Positions 44,209 to 54,316 are shown, numbered from the stretch's first letter. The stretch is DNA of 64,000 nt from Caedibacter sp052030685 (GCF_052030685.1 NZ_JBQAJM010000002.1:66183-130182), one strand, 5' to 3'. Notes: a model not told the origin generated them from the sequence alone. Numbers and translations: made by a program.

Positions 44209-46869
44209 TTACTCCAACTCGCTGCCATCTTCGCTATCCTGCTCACCTTGCACTGGGCTATCATCTGCTATTGGTGTGTCATTTGCTTCATTCTCTTCAT
44301 TTTCCAGCATTTCACCATCAAAATCTTCTTCAGATTCATCCTCAGCAACGACTTGCACTGACACTAGCTTCTCATCTGGTTTCAAATTAATCAATTTAAC
44401 ACCCTGTGCTGAACGACCCGTTTCACGCACCTCAGATACACGTGTTCTAATCAACACCCCTTGATCGGTCATTAGCATAATATCATCCGCATCTTCTACT
44501 AAACCTGATGCGACAACTAAACCATTACGATCAGAAGTAGAAATTGAGATGACACCTTGTGAACCACGAGCAGTTTTGCGATATTCAGCAACTGGGGTAC
44601 GTTTACCATAACCATGTTCCGTTGCCGTTAACACCACCCCTTGGTCAGGATCGGTAACAATCACACCAACAATAGTTTGACCTTTTTGAATACGCATTCC
44701 ACGAACACCGCGCGCTGTTCTGCCCATTGCACGCACATCTTCTTCATTAAAGCGAATCGCTTTGCCTGCGTCTGAGAACATCATAATTTCTTGCTGACCA
44801 TTGGTTAAATGCACATGCCATAGCTCATCGCCCTCATCAAGGGTTAAGGCATAAATACCACCCTTGCGCGGACGCGAGAATGCTGATAAATCAACTTTTT
44901 TAACGGTCGCTTGCTTAGTTGCCATAAAAATATTCCAACCTTCCGTGTATTCAGAGATCGCAAGCATTGCCGTGATGCGCTCACCTTGCTCAAGTGGCAA
45001 TACATTGTTTATAGGCTTACCTTTAGCTGCACGCCCTGCCTGCGGGAATTCATACACTTTGCTCCAGTAGATTTTACCGGCACTTGAGAAGCACAGCATT
45101 GTGTCATGGGTTGATGCAATTTGAAGTTTGTAAACAAAATCTTCTGATTTCATTTGTGTTGAAGACTTACCTCGACCCCCACGTTTTTGTGCATTATAGT
45201 CCTTCAATGGCTGTGCTTTGACATAGCCATCATATGAAAGAGTAACAACCATTGACTCTTCAGTAATAAGATCTTCATAGCCTAAATCAAGCTGGGAAGC
45301 AATAATCTCTGAGCGACGTGCATCACCAAATTGTGCTTTGACTTCTTGTAGCTCTTCACAGATTACTTCAAGCAAACGTTTAATATCTTTCAAAATCGCA
45401 ATCAACTCTTCAATACGTAAAAGTAATGCTTTAAATTCATCGAGGATTTTATCCTGCTCTAAACCTGTCAAACGGTGTAAACGAAGTTCTAAAATCGCAT
45501 CAACCTGTGCTTGTGATAGGAAATATTCATCATTATGTAAACCATAATGTGACGCCAAACCATCAATGCGATATAAATCTTGATCAACCCCTTCAAGCAT
45601 TTGCGCAACAAGCTTACCAGACCATGAACGGGATAACAGTGCTTCTTTAGCTTCAGCTGGCGTTTTCGATGCTTTAATCAAAGCAATCATTTCATCAATA
45701 TTTGACAAGGCAATCGCTAAACCTTCTAATAAATGGGCACGCTCTCGCGCTTTACGCAATTCAAAAATCGTGCGTCGTGTTACCACTTCTTTGCGGTGAC
45801 GAATAAACGCTTCAATTACTTCTTTTAAATTCAATAACTTCGGCTGACTGTCAACCAAGGCAACCATATTTACACCAAAGCTTAACTGCATTTGTGTTTG
45901 TGCATATAGGTTATTTAATAGCACTTCAGGCACTTCGCCACGCTTAACATCGATAACAATACGCATACCGTCTTTATCGGATTCATCGCGTAATTCAGAA
46001 ATGCCTTCGATTTTTTTGTCTTTAACCAGTTCCGCAATTTTCTCAATCAAACGCGCTTTATTCACCTGATATGGGATTTCAGTCACAATAATTTGTTCGC
46101 GATCCGTTTTTTTATCGACTTCAATCGATGCCTTAGCGCGCATAATAACCCGCCCTCTGCCCGTCTTATACGCATCAACAATACCGGCGCGACCATTGAT
46201 ATAAGCACCTGTTGGAAAATCAGGCCCCGGAATATACTCCATTAACTCTTCAATGCTTAAATCAGGGTTTTCAATCAAAGCAACCACGCCATCGATCACT
46301 TCATTTAAATTATGTGGTGGAATATTGGTTGCCATTCCCACCGCAATACCGGATGAACCATTAACCAATAAATTCGGGATGCGCGTTGGTAACACATCTG
46401 GAATCATCTCGGTTTCATCATAGTTTGGCGAGAAGTTAACGGTTTCTTTGTCGATGTCGATTAGTAATGAATGCGCCATCTTCGACATACGCACTTCGGT
46501 GTAACGCATCGCTGCCGGCGAGTCACCATCAACTGAACCAAAGTTACCCTGACCATCGACAAGCATATAACGCAATGAAAATGGCTGCGCCATACGCACA
46601 ATCGTATCATATACAGCCGTGTCACCATGCGGGTGATATTTACCAATCACGTCCCCGACAACACGTGCTGATTTTTTATAAGGCTTATTAAAGTCGTTGC
46701 CCAACTCTTTCATCGCAAAAAGAACGCGTCGATGCACCGGCTTTAAACCATCACGCACATCAGGAAGCGCACGTCCAACGATGACGCTCATTGCGTAATC
46801 AAGATATGATTGCTTTAATTCCTGCTCGATATTAACCGGGAAAACTTCATTGGCAAATTGTGTTGTCAT
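44209..46869 (-). CDS. gyrA: DNA gyrase subunit A
   Basis: GyrA breaks and rejoins DNA during supercoiling. The 886-residue protein has the winged-helix region VVGDVIGKYHPHGDTAVYDT with Thr84 and Asp88 at the positions of E. coli Ser83 and Asp87, the catalytic Tyr123 in AAMRYTEVRM, the tower and coiled-coil domains, and a C-terminal beta-pinwheel opened by the GyrA box QKRGGRGKS (near 560). The last 45 residues are very acidic. Thr at position 84 is the natural state in several genera, including, as far as I recall, Francisella, and is not by itself evidence of quinolone resistance. Confidence 0.98.
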   Translation of the reverse strand: MTTQFANEVFPVNIEQELKQSYLDYAMSVIVGRALPDVRDGLKPVHRRVLFAMKELGNDFNKPYKKSARVVGDVIGKYHPHGDTAVYDTIVRMAQPFSLRYMLVDGQGNFGSVDGDSPAAMRYTEVRMSKMAHSLLIDIDKETVNFSPNYDETEMIPDVLPTRIPNLLVNGSSGIAVGMATNIPPHNLNEVIDGVVALIENPDLSIEELMEYIPGPDFPTGAYINGRAGIVDAYKTGRGRVIMRAKASIEVDKKTDREQIIVTEIPYQVNKARLIEKIAELVKDKKIEGISELRDESDKDGMRIVIDVKRGEVPEVLLNNLYAQTQMQLSFGVNMVALVDSQPKLLNLKEVIEAFIRHRKEVVTRRTIFELRKARERAHLLEGLAIALSNIDEMIALIKASKTPAEAKEALLSRSWSGKLVAQMLEGVDQDLYRIDGLASHYGLHNDEYFLSQAQVDAILELRLHRLTGLEQDKILDEFKALLLRIEELIAILKDIKRLLEVICEELQEVKAQFGDARRSEIIASQLDLGYEDLITEESMVVTLSYDGYVKAQPLKDYNAQKRGGRGKSSTQMKSEDFVYKLQIASTHDTMLCFSSAGKIYWSKVYEFPQAGRAAKGKPINNVLPLEQGERITAMLAISEYTEGWNIFMATKQATVKKVDLSAFSRPRKGGIYALTLDEGDELWHVHLTNGQQEIMMFSDAGKAIRFNEEDVRAMGRTARGVRGMRIQKGQTIVGVIVTDPDQGVVLTATEHGYGKRTPVAEYRKTARGSQGVISISTSDRNGLVVASGLVEDADDIMLMTDQGVLIRTRVSEVRETGRSAQGVKLINLKPDEKLVSVQVVAEDESEEDFDGEMLENEENEANDTPIADDSPVQGEQDSEDGSELE

Positions 46870-46909
46870 ATAGATATAAACGCTTCAAATATTCTAAAAA
46901 CTGACGCGA

Positions 46910-46918
46910 ATTATAGCA
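46910..46918 (-). promoter_or_regulatory. Extended -10 promoter of gyrA
   Basis: On the minus strand TGCTATAAT forms an extended -10 element (TATAAT at 46910-46915), with a GC-rich discriminator (TCGCG). No strong -35 is visible at the right distance. Transcription would start about 35 bases before gyrA. Confidence 0.6.
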
Positions 46919-47370
46919 TACTCACCACAACACAGAAATATAAATATCTAGCAATGACACCCCAAAAATAACTTACTTCCAAGCATCATAGTAATGAATC
47001 AAGAATAAGTTGCGTCAGTTAGCACCTCTCCCCTTGCGGGAGAGGTCGTGCAGCTTAAGCTGCACGGGTGAGGGAAGTAATTGATGCTCAACTTATTTTT
47101 GAATTATTACATATTCATGCGATTAAAAAACGACCTCACCCCCTATCCTTAACTGCCGCTGATAGCCCTGAACCGCAGTAAGAACTTTTTTGTGTCTCTA
47201 CCTGTGACCCAAAATATGGGAATATTATACGCCCCATTGTCTAGACCACTTTGCAATAAAAGTGGGATATTTTTCTACTGCAAATTCAACTCATCAATTA
47301 TAGGCTTCAAGCGAATATTTTCGTTTGGTTTTAAACCTGATAATATTTTTAAGTTTAAAATTCACCGTGC
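46919..47370. other. Intergenic region between gyrA and the MFS gene
   Basis: About 450 bases without a gene. It contains one full REP-like element (47025-47075) and, at 47131-47148, the fragment CGACCTCACCCCCTATCC that looks like part of a second, inverted and decayed copy. The remainder is AT-rich. Confidence 0.5.
47025..47075. repeat. REP-like palindromic element, copy 1
   Basis: CCTCTCCC-CTTGC-GGGAGAGG forms a first hairpin, then CGTGCAGCTT-AAGCTGCACG a second perfect hairpin, and GGTGAGGGAAG closes the element. The copy at 55326 has the same outer sequence but a different inner stem that is still self-complementary, so the structure rather than the inner sequence is kept. Confidence 0.8.
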
Positions 47371-47376
47371 TACAAT
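47368..47376 (+). promoter_or_regulatory. Extended -10 promoter of the MFS gene
   Basis: TGCTACAAT is a good extended -10 element 43 bases before the preferred ATG of the transporter gene. No clear -35 is seen. Confidence 0.5.
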
Positions 47377-47418
47377 GTGCCTGTACACCACAGCATCCTC
47401 TACAAAATGGCAAGTCAT

Positions 47419-48627
47419 ATGAGCAGAACAATGAATATAAAACCCCAAAACTACGTTTACTTTTTTGCCATTTTCCTCGTTGGCGTATATGTCTGTGCCT
47501 ATGATATGTATATCTCAGCACTTCCTTTGTTACAAAATGACTTCGCAGTAAATGTTGGGCAAAGCCAGTTAACACTGACTTTATTTGTTATTGCTGGTGC
47601 AATCTTTGCCATACCTGCAGGCCTTATCAGCGATCGTTTTGGGCGCAAGAAAACGCTGATTCTTTATTGCTTAATCGTCATTATTGGCAGTGTTGTTTGC
47701 CTGTTATCACAAAGCATTTTTGCCTTTTATATCGGACGTATCTTGCAAGGCATTGGTGCCTCGGGTTTATACATTTTAGCTGTTGCTTTACCCAAGGACA
47801 TGTTAACGGGCAACACTTATGTAAAAACGTGGCAGAGTTTAACCCTTCTGTTTTATCTAGCACCCTCACTAGCGGGATTCCTTGGTGGCTATATCGTTTA
47901 TTACGGCGGTTGGGAATGGGTTTTTAATGGTGTTGTTTTGGTTGCACTGCTCGCCCTTATCATGATTGCTATTTATTTTAAAGAGATACCAACCGCAACC
48001 ACTGAAGGTAAAACTTCAAGTCGCAAGAAATTCTTCAGCATTGTCAGCAACACGCAATTCTTAAGCTATTGCTATATCACGTCAGTGGCATGGGCGGGCA
48101 TGTCCGTTTTTTATATCTGCACGCCTTATATTGTAATCACAACACTTGGCTTTAATACGATTGTCTATGGTTGGTTGTCCTTTTTATTGATCTTCTTTGG
48201 CGCCTTAGCACGTTGGATTAACATTCGTTGGCTTAATGGCTTGATGAGCTATGAGCAGAGCGCTTATAGTTTCTCTTTTGTTGCTGTCTTCAGTGGCATA
48301 TTGTTTATCAGTGCTTATTTTCTACCGGCACATTACGCCATTTACTTGATCGGTCTAAGTGCGATTTTATTTGGCTTTTCCTCAGCACTTGTGAGTGTGA
48401 ACACCTCAACAATGGCATTTTTGCTCATCGATAAAAATCACAGTGCTGTCGCCTCGTCAATCTATGGACTTATGATTGACCTTATTGTTGCGCTTGCACT
48501 TATCTTTGCTAATTTAATGCGCGCCAATCTCATTCTCTTAGGTGCGATGATTGCTGCCTTTTATATTATTGCTATTGTGCTGCTGATGAAATTCAAAGAG
48601 CCTGTAGTCGCCAAAATTCGTGTTTAG
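47419..48627 (+). CDS. MFS multidrug efflux transporter (Bcr/CflA-like)
   Basis: A 402-residue inner-membrane proton antiporter with 12 predicted helices. The MFS motif A lies in the second loop as GLISDRFGRKKTLI (about residues 77-90), and RILQGIGASGLYIL in helix 4 and LPKDM in the following loop are typical of the DHA1 Bcr/CflA drug-efflux group. The start is ATG 47419 or ATG 47431; neither has a good ribosome binding site, and the preceding in-frame GTG overlaps the promoter. Single-gene unit; substrate unknown. Confidence 0.85.
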   Translation: MSRTMNIKPQNYVYFFAIFLVGVYVCAYDMYISALPLLQNDFAVNVGQSQLTLTLFVIAGAIFAIPAGLISDRFGRKKTLILYCLIVIIGSVVCLLSQSIFAFYIGRILQGIGASGLYILAVALPKDMLTGNTYVKTWQSLTLLFYLAPSLAGFLGGYIVYYGGWEWVFNGVVLVALLALIMIAIYFKEIPTATTEGKTSSRKKFFSIVSNTQFLSYCYITSVAWAGMSVFYICTPYIVITTLGFNTIVYGWLSFLLIFFGALARWINIRWLNGLMSYEQSAYSFSFVAVFSGILFISAYFLPAHYAIYLIGLSAILFGFSSALVSVNTSTMAFLLIDKNHSAVASSIYGLMIDLIVALALIFANLMRANLILLGAMIAAFYIIAIVLLMKFKEPVVAKIRV

Positions 48628-48716
48628 TGATTTAGAGTGCAAGCCCTTCCCATCTAAAGTCAATTAAAATACAATGATGCTACTTTACTAAGTTGACTGA
48701 TACGAGATTATTTTTA

Positions 48717-49988
48717 ATGTCTAAAATCCAAGCCGTGCGTGGCATGAATGATATTTTACCGAGCGATATTTATAAATGGCACTTTTTCGAAAACGCTGTA
48801 AAACAAACCTTACACAACTATGGTTATCAGGAAATTCGCCTGCCTGTCGTTGAAAAAAGCGAGTTATTTCATCGCGGCGTTGGCGCAGGCACAGATATTG
48901 TTGAAAAAGAAACCTATGATTTTAACGATCGTAATAATGAAGCATTGACTTTAAGACCCGAGGGTACGGCAGGTTGCGTGCGAGCTATGATTGAACATGG
49001 GCTTTTACGTAATCAAATCCAAAAGATGTGGTACACGGGCGCGATGTTTCGTTATGAACGCCCTCAAAAAGGACGTTATCGCCAATTTTATCAACTGGGT
49101 ATTGAGGTATATGGCAATAGTCACATTGCCCAAGATGCCGAAATCTTAAGTCTCACTTGGCAATTATGGCAAGCTTTAGGTTTAGATAGACATGTCACAC
49201 TTGAGCTTAATAATCTAGGAAGTGCCGCAAATCGCGCTAATTATGTCAATGCGTTGGTTGATTATCTAACACCACTTAAAGATCAGTTAGATGAGGATTC
49301 ACAGCGTAGACTAGGCAAAAACCCATTGCGCATTCTTGATAGTAAAAATGAAAACACCCAACGACTTTTGGATAATGCACCTAACCTGCATGATTTTCTT
49401 GATGAAGATATTAAGCAAGACTTTGAAGCACTTACTAAGTATCTAAGTGCATTAAGTATTCCGTATAGAGTAAATTCACGCCTTGTGCGCGGCATTGATT
49501 ACTACTGCAACACCGTATTTGAATGGGTGACGGATAAACTAGGTGCTCAAGGCACCATATGCGCCGGTGGTCGTTATGACTCACTTGTAAGCGACCTGCA
49601 AGGCCCTGAAACGCCTGCTGTTGGTTTTGCCATGGGTATTGAGCGAATTATTTTACTCCTTGAAACCCTAGAGCTTATTCCTAAGTCAACACAAACGGCA
49701 GATATCTATGTGATATCTGATGAGTCATCGATCTTCAAGGCCATGCCAATGATTGAAGCACTACGCAAGTCCTTGCCTCATCTAACCATTGAGCAAAACA
49801 CCTCGCTAGGTAGCTTTAAATCACAATTTAAAAAGGCGGATAAATCCGGCGCTGTATTAGCATTGGTGATTGCTGAAGATGAAGTTAACAATAACACCTG
49901 TGTAATTAAGTTCTTGCGTGAAGACAAAGAACAAGTGACCATACCCCAGGCTGAATTAGCTTCTTACATTCAAAGCCATTACGCCTAA
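48717..49988 (+). CDS. hisS: Histidine-tRNA ligase
   Basis: HisS charges tRNA-His. The 423-residue class II synthetase starts at ATG 48717 with MSKIQAVRGMNDILPSD; an in-frame TTG 24 bases upstream is not family-like. Motif 2 is visible as LRPEGTAGCVRA and FRYERPQKGRYRQFYQLGIE, the histidine signature as LVRGIDYYCNTVFEW, and motif 3 as GFAMGIERIILLLE, followed by the C-terminal anticodon-binding domain. A TACAAT at 48670-48675 may be the -10. It is followed at one base by the YaiI gene. Confidence 0.97.
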   Translation: MSKIQAVRGMNDILPSDIYKWHFFENAVKQTLHNYGYQEIRLPVVEKSELFHRGVGAGTDIVEKETYDFNDRNNEALTLRPEGTAGCVRAMIEHGLLRNQIQKMWYTGAMFRYERPQKGRYRQFYQLGIEVYGNSHIAQDAEILSLTWQLWQALGLDRHVTLELNNLGSAANRANYVNALVDYLTPLKDQLDEDSQRRLGKNPLRILDSKNENTQRLLDNAPNLHDFLDEDIKQDFEALTKYLSALSIPYRVNSRLVRGIDYYCNTVFEWVTDKLGAQGTICAGGRYDSLVSDLQGPETPAVGFAMGIERIILLLETLELIPKSTQTADIYVISDESSIFKAMPMIEALRKSLPHLTIEQNTSLGSFKSQFKKADKSGAVLALVIAEDEVNNNTCVIKFLREDKEQVTIPQAELASYIQSHYA

Positions 49989-49989
49989 T

Positions 49990-50448
49990 ATGATTATTTA
50001 TGTCGATGCCGATGCTTGCCCTAAAGCAGTCAAAGAAGTGCTGTATAAAGCAGCGCACCAACGCAAAGTCACGTGTATTTTTGTTGCCAATCAACCACTG
50101 ACACACCCACCATCACCTTTTATCAAAATGCGCTGTGTCGATAAAGGCTTTGACGTTGCTGACAACTATATCGCCAATAAGGTTGAAAGGTCTGATCTAG
50201 TGATTACTGCAGATATTCCACTGGCAAAAGAAGTTACTGATCACGACGCAATGGTGATCACGCCTCATGGCAAGCAATATACCAAGGCAAATATTTCACA
50301 GACTTATGCCATGCGTAATTTTTTCACTGAGCTACGTGATGCCGGATTAGTCGAGACAAAAACTAAAGCTTTCTCAAGTAGTAATATCAATGCCTTTGCC
50401 AATGCTTTGGATCAGCTATTAACAAAACGTGGGTTTGTAAAGCAATGA
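49990..50448 (+). CDS. YaiI/YqxD family protein (UPF0178)
   Basis: A 152-residue member of UPF0178, a PIN-like family of unknown biochemical role. It begins MIIYVDADACPKAVKEVLYK with the family Asp cluster, has ADIPLAKEVTDHDAMVITPHG with further acidic residues and the RNFFTELRDAG block. The conserved acids resemble a metal-dependent nuclease centre, so an RNA or DNA nuclease is plausible but unproven. It starts two bases after hisS stop and overlaps the cupin gene by four bases. Confidence 0.9.
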   Translation: MIIYVDADACPKAVKEVLYKAAHQRKVTCIFVANQPLTHPPSPFIKMRCVDKGFDVADNYIANKVERSDLVITADIPLAKEVTDHDAMVITPHGKQYTKANISQTYAMRNFFTELRDAGLVETKTKAFSSSNINAFANALDQLLTKRGFVKQ

Positions 50449-50765
50449 ATTTATACGATATCCCCAAACATGCTGAACATGAATTGTTTGATATTATTCA
50501 TGAAATCAAAAATGCGCAAAATATTAAAATTGAGCGCATTGTCTCCTATGGACAAACAACGCCCAAAGATACACCCTACATCCAAACACAAGACGAGTTG
50601 GTATTTGTTTTACAAGGTCAAGCAACCCTTTTGATGAATGATATGAGTCACTCACTTGCTACAGGCGATAGCCTTTTGATTCCCAGCAATACACCACATT
50701 GGGTAACCTCTACATCGAGCTCGCCTGCCACGATTTGGCTTACAATTCATTTTGATAGTATTTAA
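50445..50765 (+). CDS. Cupin-domain protein
   Basis: A 106-residue single-domain cupin. The pattern ELVFVLQGQATLLMND, then GDSLLIPSNTPHWVTS matches the second half of a cupin with the conserved PxxxPH; the metal-binding His of motif 1 is replaced (QTQDELVFVLQG has no His), so the metal site is partial. Its ATG overlaps the YaiI stop (ATGA), making it the third gene of a hisS-yaiI-cupin unit. Function unknown; similar small cupins are often listed as sugar or polyketide cyclase-like binding proteins. Confidence 0.8.
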   Translation: MNLYDIPKHAEHELFDIIHEIKNAQNIKIERIVSYGQTTPKDTPYIQTQDELVFVLQGQATLLMNDMSHSLATGDSLLIPSNTPHWVTSTSSSPATIWLTIHFDSI

Positions 50766-50788
50766 TCACTGGAGTTCCGCACTTATTT

Positions 50789-50810
50789 CGTCCTGAGCGT
50801 GGCCGAAGGG
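50789..50810. repeat. Partial copy of the CCTGAGCG...CGAAGGG repeat
   Basis: GTCCTGAGCGTGGCCGAAGGG is the reverse-oriented core of the CCTTCG...CTCAGG repeat seen at 31665 and 55159. It lies 24 bases after the cupin stop. Confidence 0.5.
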
Positions 50811-50938
50811 TATATCTCTTATATGAATAATGCATAGATAAGACATTAGCAAAATATAACTATCGCCAAAAACTTGTTTGTCTTACTCCTTTTGCCTCAG
50901 GTATACTGATGCAATTTATTTTCTTTTGACAAAAACTT

Positions 50939-53900
50939 ATGAGCTTATCTTCAAGCATCTTACCTAAAAGTATCACCGAAGACTTTACCAAGGCAACGAT
51001 TTCACGTGCGCACGCTTATTGCAATCAATACTCAATTAAATCATTACAAGCAACATCCGATGATGGCATTAATTTTGTCATTAAGAGTGAAGTTTTTGGC
51101 TCTGGTAAAGAGGCCTACTCTCAAAGCATTTTTGTCGATGTGAACTCACGAGCAAAATCACTCTCAAGCATTCTAGACGCTGAGTGTTCATGCCCTGTAG
51201 GCTACTTTTGCAAGCATATTTATGCTGTATTATTTATGTTTAATAAATCATTAGCTGAACGCTTAAAAGAACCCTATGCACTTACTCCTGTTGCAGCGAC
51301 AAAATCTGTTAGCGCGAAACCGACAAAAGAAGCTAAAAGCCCAACCTCCCATTTTGATAAGGTCGCATTTGAACGCCAGTTTAATGACAATATACGCCTT
51401 GAAAAAAGCGCTCTATTATCTCAGGGCAAAGCACCTTCTAACTTAGTGATTGCCTATCAGCTTGTTTCCTTTAAAGAAGGAAACCAATTGTCTTATCGGA
51501 TCGAGGCTAGCTATGTGCGCGTCTTAAAAAGTGGTGATGGCTATGGCAAACCACAAAGTGCTAATCTTGGCAATATTGCTGCCGGATATGCTAAATATCC
51601 AGATTGCGCCGATATGAAAGACTTAGAAATACTCAAATACCTAAGAGCATATATTGACCGCTACACGGCTAAATTACCTCATTTAAGCGGAGAATATGGT
51701 GCACAGTTCTTAAAGCTGCTTATTGAGACTGAGCGTTTTTTTATTGGCGATATTGTCATGGGCAAACACTGCACCTTGGCGCCAGATGCCAAACTTAATA
51801 TCGACTGGAGTGAGGTCAACGGCACATTTCGCTTTAACGCACAAATCAATGGCAAAACAAATACCAAAATCGTACCAACGACGCCTGCTTTTTACATTGA
51901 TGGCAATAAAATGGGGCAGATTGTCAGTGACATTCCTGGCAATCAATTGCTACTCCTTAATACACTTAAAGATATCTCCAAAGATGATATGTCATTTGTT
52001 CGTCATACCATTGAGAAATCAACACTTAGTAAGCAAATCAAATTTCCAAGCAAAGTCAAAAAGCTTAAAACTGAAAAAATCACGCCTAAGGCAATTGCCC
52101 ACTTTAGCAAAGGGTCATCAGTAAACTGGCCACATTATGGCTTCTTTGCTGAAGTGAGCTTTGACTATGATGGCACACGCTTTGAGCCACATGAAAGCGG
52201 CACACACATTATTGAGCATAATGGTCGCTTGATTGAAAAAGACATAAAATTTGAAAAAGCTAAACTTGAAACACTAACTGCATTTGGTTTTGATAAATCA
52301 AGACGTGCTTATTTTGGCTATGGCAATCAAACGCAAAAGCCTTTTGGTGAGAGCTATATTTTAAATGCCAACCCTTATCTTGAACCAGAAGAACAGTGGG
52401 AAACTTTTTATCTTGAAGACCTAGAGGACTTTAAACTTTCAGGTTGGCAAGTTGAGTTTGATGATGACTTTGCTCATCACTATATTGTTGCCGATGATAT
52501 CGACATTGGTATTGAAGAAGGAGCGCAAAATGATTGGTTTAATGTGCACCTAACTGTTAATCACAACGGCAACACCATCGATCTGCAGCCCCTGATCATG
52601 CAATATCTACAAAAAGGACTCAATAAACAAGAGCATGACCTCGTCGCCATCGTTGATAAAAATCACCGTTTAAAAATTGATTACAGCATCATTGAACCGG
52701 TTATTAATTCATTATTTGAATTAAACGATGAACGTAGCGGCACACTAAAGCTCTCGAAATACCAAATTGGTGCATTGATGAGTCTTGAAGAGCAATTGGG
52801 CAAAAGTGGCGCGATTGATTACAGCAAAGCTCATGCTTTAAAGCGCTTTGTTGACTCACTGAAAGATACTACCAAGTTACCACTTTTGGATACCCCAAAA
52901 GCAGTTCAAGCCACCTTGCGCGATTATCAACGCTATGGGGTCAGTTGGATGGATTTCTTATCCAAACATGAAATGGGCGGCTTATTAGCTGATGATATGG
53001 GACTTGGTAAAACCCTGCAAACGTTAACTTGGATTCAATTGCAACACGACAATGACAAGGATTTCGGCACAAGTTTAATTATCGCTCCGACATCGGTTGT
53101 CGGCAATTGGATAAGAGAAGCTGAGAAATTCACACCCAAGCTTACCATTTTACTATTGCATGGTTCTGAACGTAGTGAGCATTATGATTCACTCCTTAAC
53201 TATGATATTGTCGTAACCAGCTACCCACTCATATTAAAAGATGAAGAAATTCATCGTCAGAACACCTATAGCGCACTGATTTTAGATGAAGCTCAAACGA
53301 TTAAAAATGCCAAAACAAAACAAGCGCAAAGTATTTTCACCCTTTCAGCAAAACATCGTTTTTGTTTAACTGGCACACCTCTGGAGAATCATCTGGGTGA
53401 GTTATGGTCACAATTTAACTTCTTAATGCCAGGCTTTTTAGGCAATCTCAATCAATTTCATAAACACTTTAAAAACCCCGTTGAGAAGCATCTAGATACT
53501 GATCGCTTAAATATCCTAAAAAGCCGTATTGCACCCTTTATGCTTCGACGCACTAAAGCCTTAGTTGCTAAGGATTTGCCCGAAAAAACCGAGTCTATTG
53601 AAATTATTGAGCTACCCAATACGCAAAAACAATTATATGAAAGTGTACGCATGACCATGGAGAAGAAAGTGCGTGAGCTCTTGAAAAAACAAGGACTTGC
53701 CAAGAGTCATATCCATATTCTTGATGCATTGTTAAAGCTGCGCCAATCATGCTGCCACCCGCAATTGGTCAAACTCGACAGCGCCAAGAAAGTTCATGAA
53801 TCAGCGAAACTTGATTATTTACTAGAAATGCTGATCGAGCTTACTGCTGAAAAGCGCAAAGTACTGGTGTTCTCACAATTTGTTGAGATGCTGGATTTAA

Positions 53901-54316
53901 TTGGGGTTGAGCTTGCTAAAAATAAAATTCAACATGTACAGTTAACCGGGCAAACCAAGCATCGCCAAAAACTCATTGATGACTTTAGTAACAACCCTGA
54001 CATCAGTGTTTTCTTAATCAGCTTAAAAGCCGGCGGCACTGGCTTAAACCTTGTTGCAGCTGACACTGTTATTCACTTTGACCCGTGGTGGAATCCAGCC
54101 GTTGAAGCTCAAGCCACTGATCGGGCTTATCGTATTGGTCAAGATAAACCCGTTACAGTTTATAAGCTTATTGCCAAAGACAGTGTTGAGGAAAAGATCC
54201 TTAAACTTCAGCAGAAAAAAGCTGATCTTGCTAGTGGCCTTTACAACAAAGATGGACAAGCTGACTTCAAACTCAGTGAAAATGATTTATTAAATTTGTT
54301 TGAACCGATTATTTAA
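50939..54316 (+). CDS. SNF2-family helicase with N-terminal SWIM zinc finger
   Basis: A 1125-residue DNA-dependent ATPase of the bacterial SNF2 type. A SWIM zinc finger CxC...CKH lies at residues 83-93 (CSCPVGYFCKH). Residues about 130-600 form the bacterial SNF2-associated region with no catalytic motif. The helicase core follows: motif I LLADDMGLGKTLQTLTW (about 680-697), motif II LILDEAQTIKN (DEAQ), motif III LTGTPLENHLGELWSQFNFL, and in the second lobe KVLVFSQFVEMLDLIG and motif VI QATDRAYRIGQDKPVTVYKL (about 1057-1076). Such proteins remodel RNA polymerase or other protein-DNA complexes. It has its own transcript, about 170 bases after the cupin gene. Confidence 0.95.
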   Translation: MSLSSSILPKSITEDFTKATISRAHAYCNQYSIKSLQATSDDGINFVIKSEVFGSGKEAYSQSIFVDVNSRAKSLSSILDAECSCPVGYFCKHIYAVLFMFNKSLAERLKEPYALTPVAATKSVSAKPTKEAKSPTSHFDKVAFERQFNDNIRLEKSALLSQGKAPSNLVIAYQLVSFKEGNQLSYRIEASYVRVLKSGDGYGKPQSANLGNIAAGYAKYPDCADMKDLEILKYLRAYIDRYTAKLPHLSGEYGAQFLKLLIETERFFIGDIVMGKHCTLAPDAKLNIDWSEVNGTFRFNAQINGKTNTKIVPTTPAFYIDGNKMGQIVSDIPGNQLLLLNTLKDISKDDMSFVRHTIEKSTLSKQIKFPSKVKKLKTEKITPKAIAHFSKGSSVNWPHYGFFAEVSFDYDGTRFEPHESGTHIIEHNGRLIEKDIKFEKAKLETLTAFGFDKSRRAYFGYGNQTQKPFGESYILNANPYLEPEEQWETFYLEDLEDFKLSGWQVEFDDDFAHHYIVADDIDIGIEEGAQNDWFNVHLTVNHNGNTIDLQPLIMQYLQKGLNKQEHDLVAIVDKNHRLKIDYSIIEPVINSLFELNDERSGTLKLSKYQIGALMSLEEQLGKSGAIDYSKAHALKRFVDSLKDTTKLPLLDTPKAVQATLRDYQRYGVSWMDFLSKHEMGGLLADDMGLGKTLQTLTWIQLQHDNDKDFGTSLIIAPTSVVGNWIREAEKFTPKLTILLLHGSERSEHYDSLLNYDIVVTSYPLILKDEEIHRQNTYSALILDEAQTIKNAKTKQAQSIFTLSAKHRFCLTGTPLENHLGELWSQFNFLMPGFLGNLNQFHKHFKNPVEKHLDTDRLNILKSRIAPFMLRRTKALVAKDLPEKTESIEIIELPNTQKQLYESVRMTMEKKVRELLKKQGLAKSHIHILDALLKLRQSCCHPQLVKLDSAKKVHESAKLDYLLEMLIELTAEKRKVLVFSQFVEMLDLIGVELAKNKIQHVQLTGQTKHRQKLIDDFSNNPDISVFLISLKAGGTGLNLVAADTVIHFDPWWNPAVEAQATDRAYRIGQDKPVTVYKLIAKDSVEEKILKLQQKKADLASGLYNKDGQADFKLSENDLLNLFEPII

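Noticed and set aside
46711..46840. Thr84 in GyrA as a quinolone-resistance mutation
   Set aside because: Thr at this place is the natural residue in several genera; Asp88 is intact, so no resistance can be claimed.
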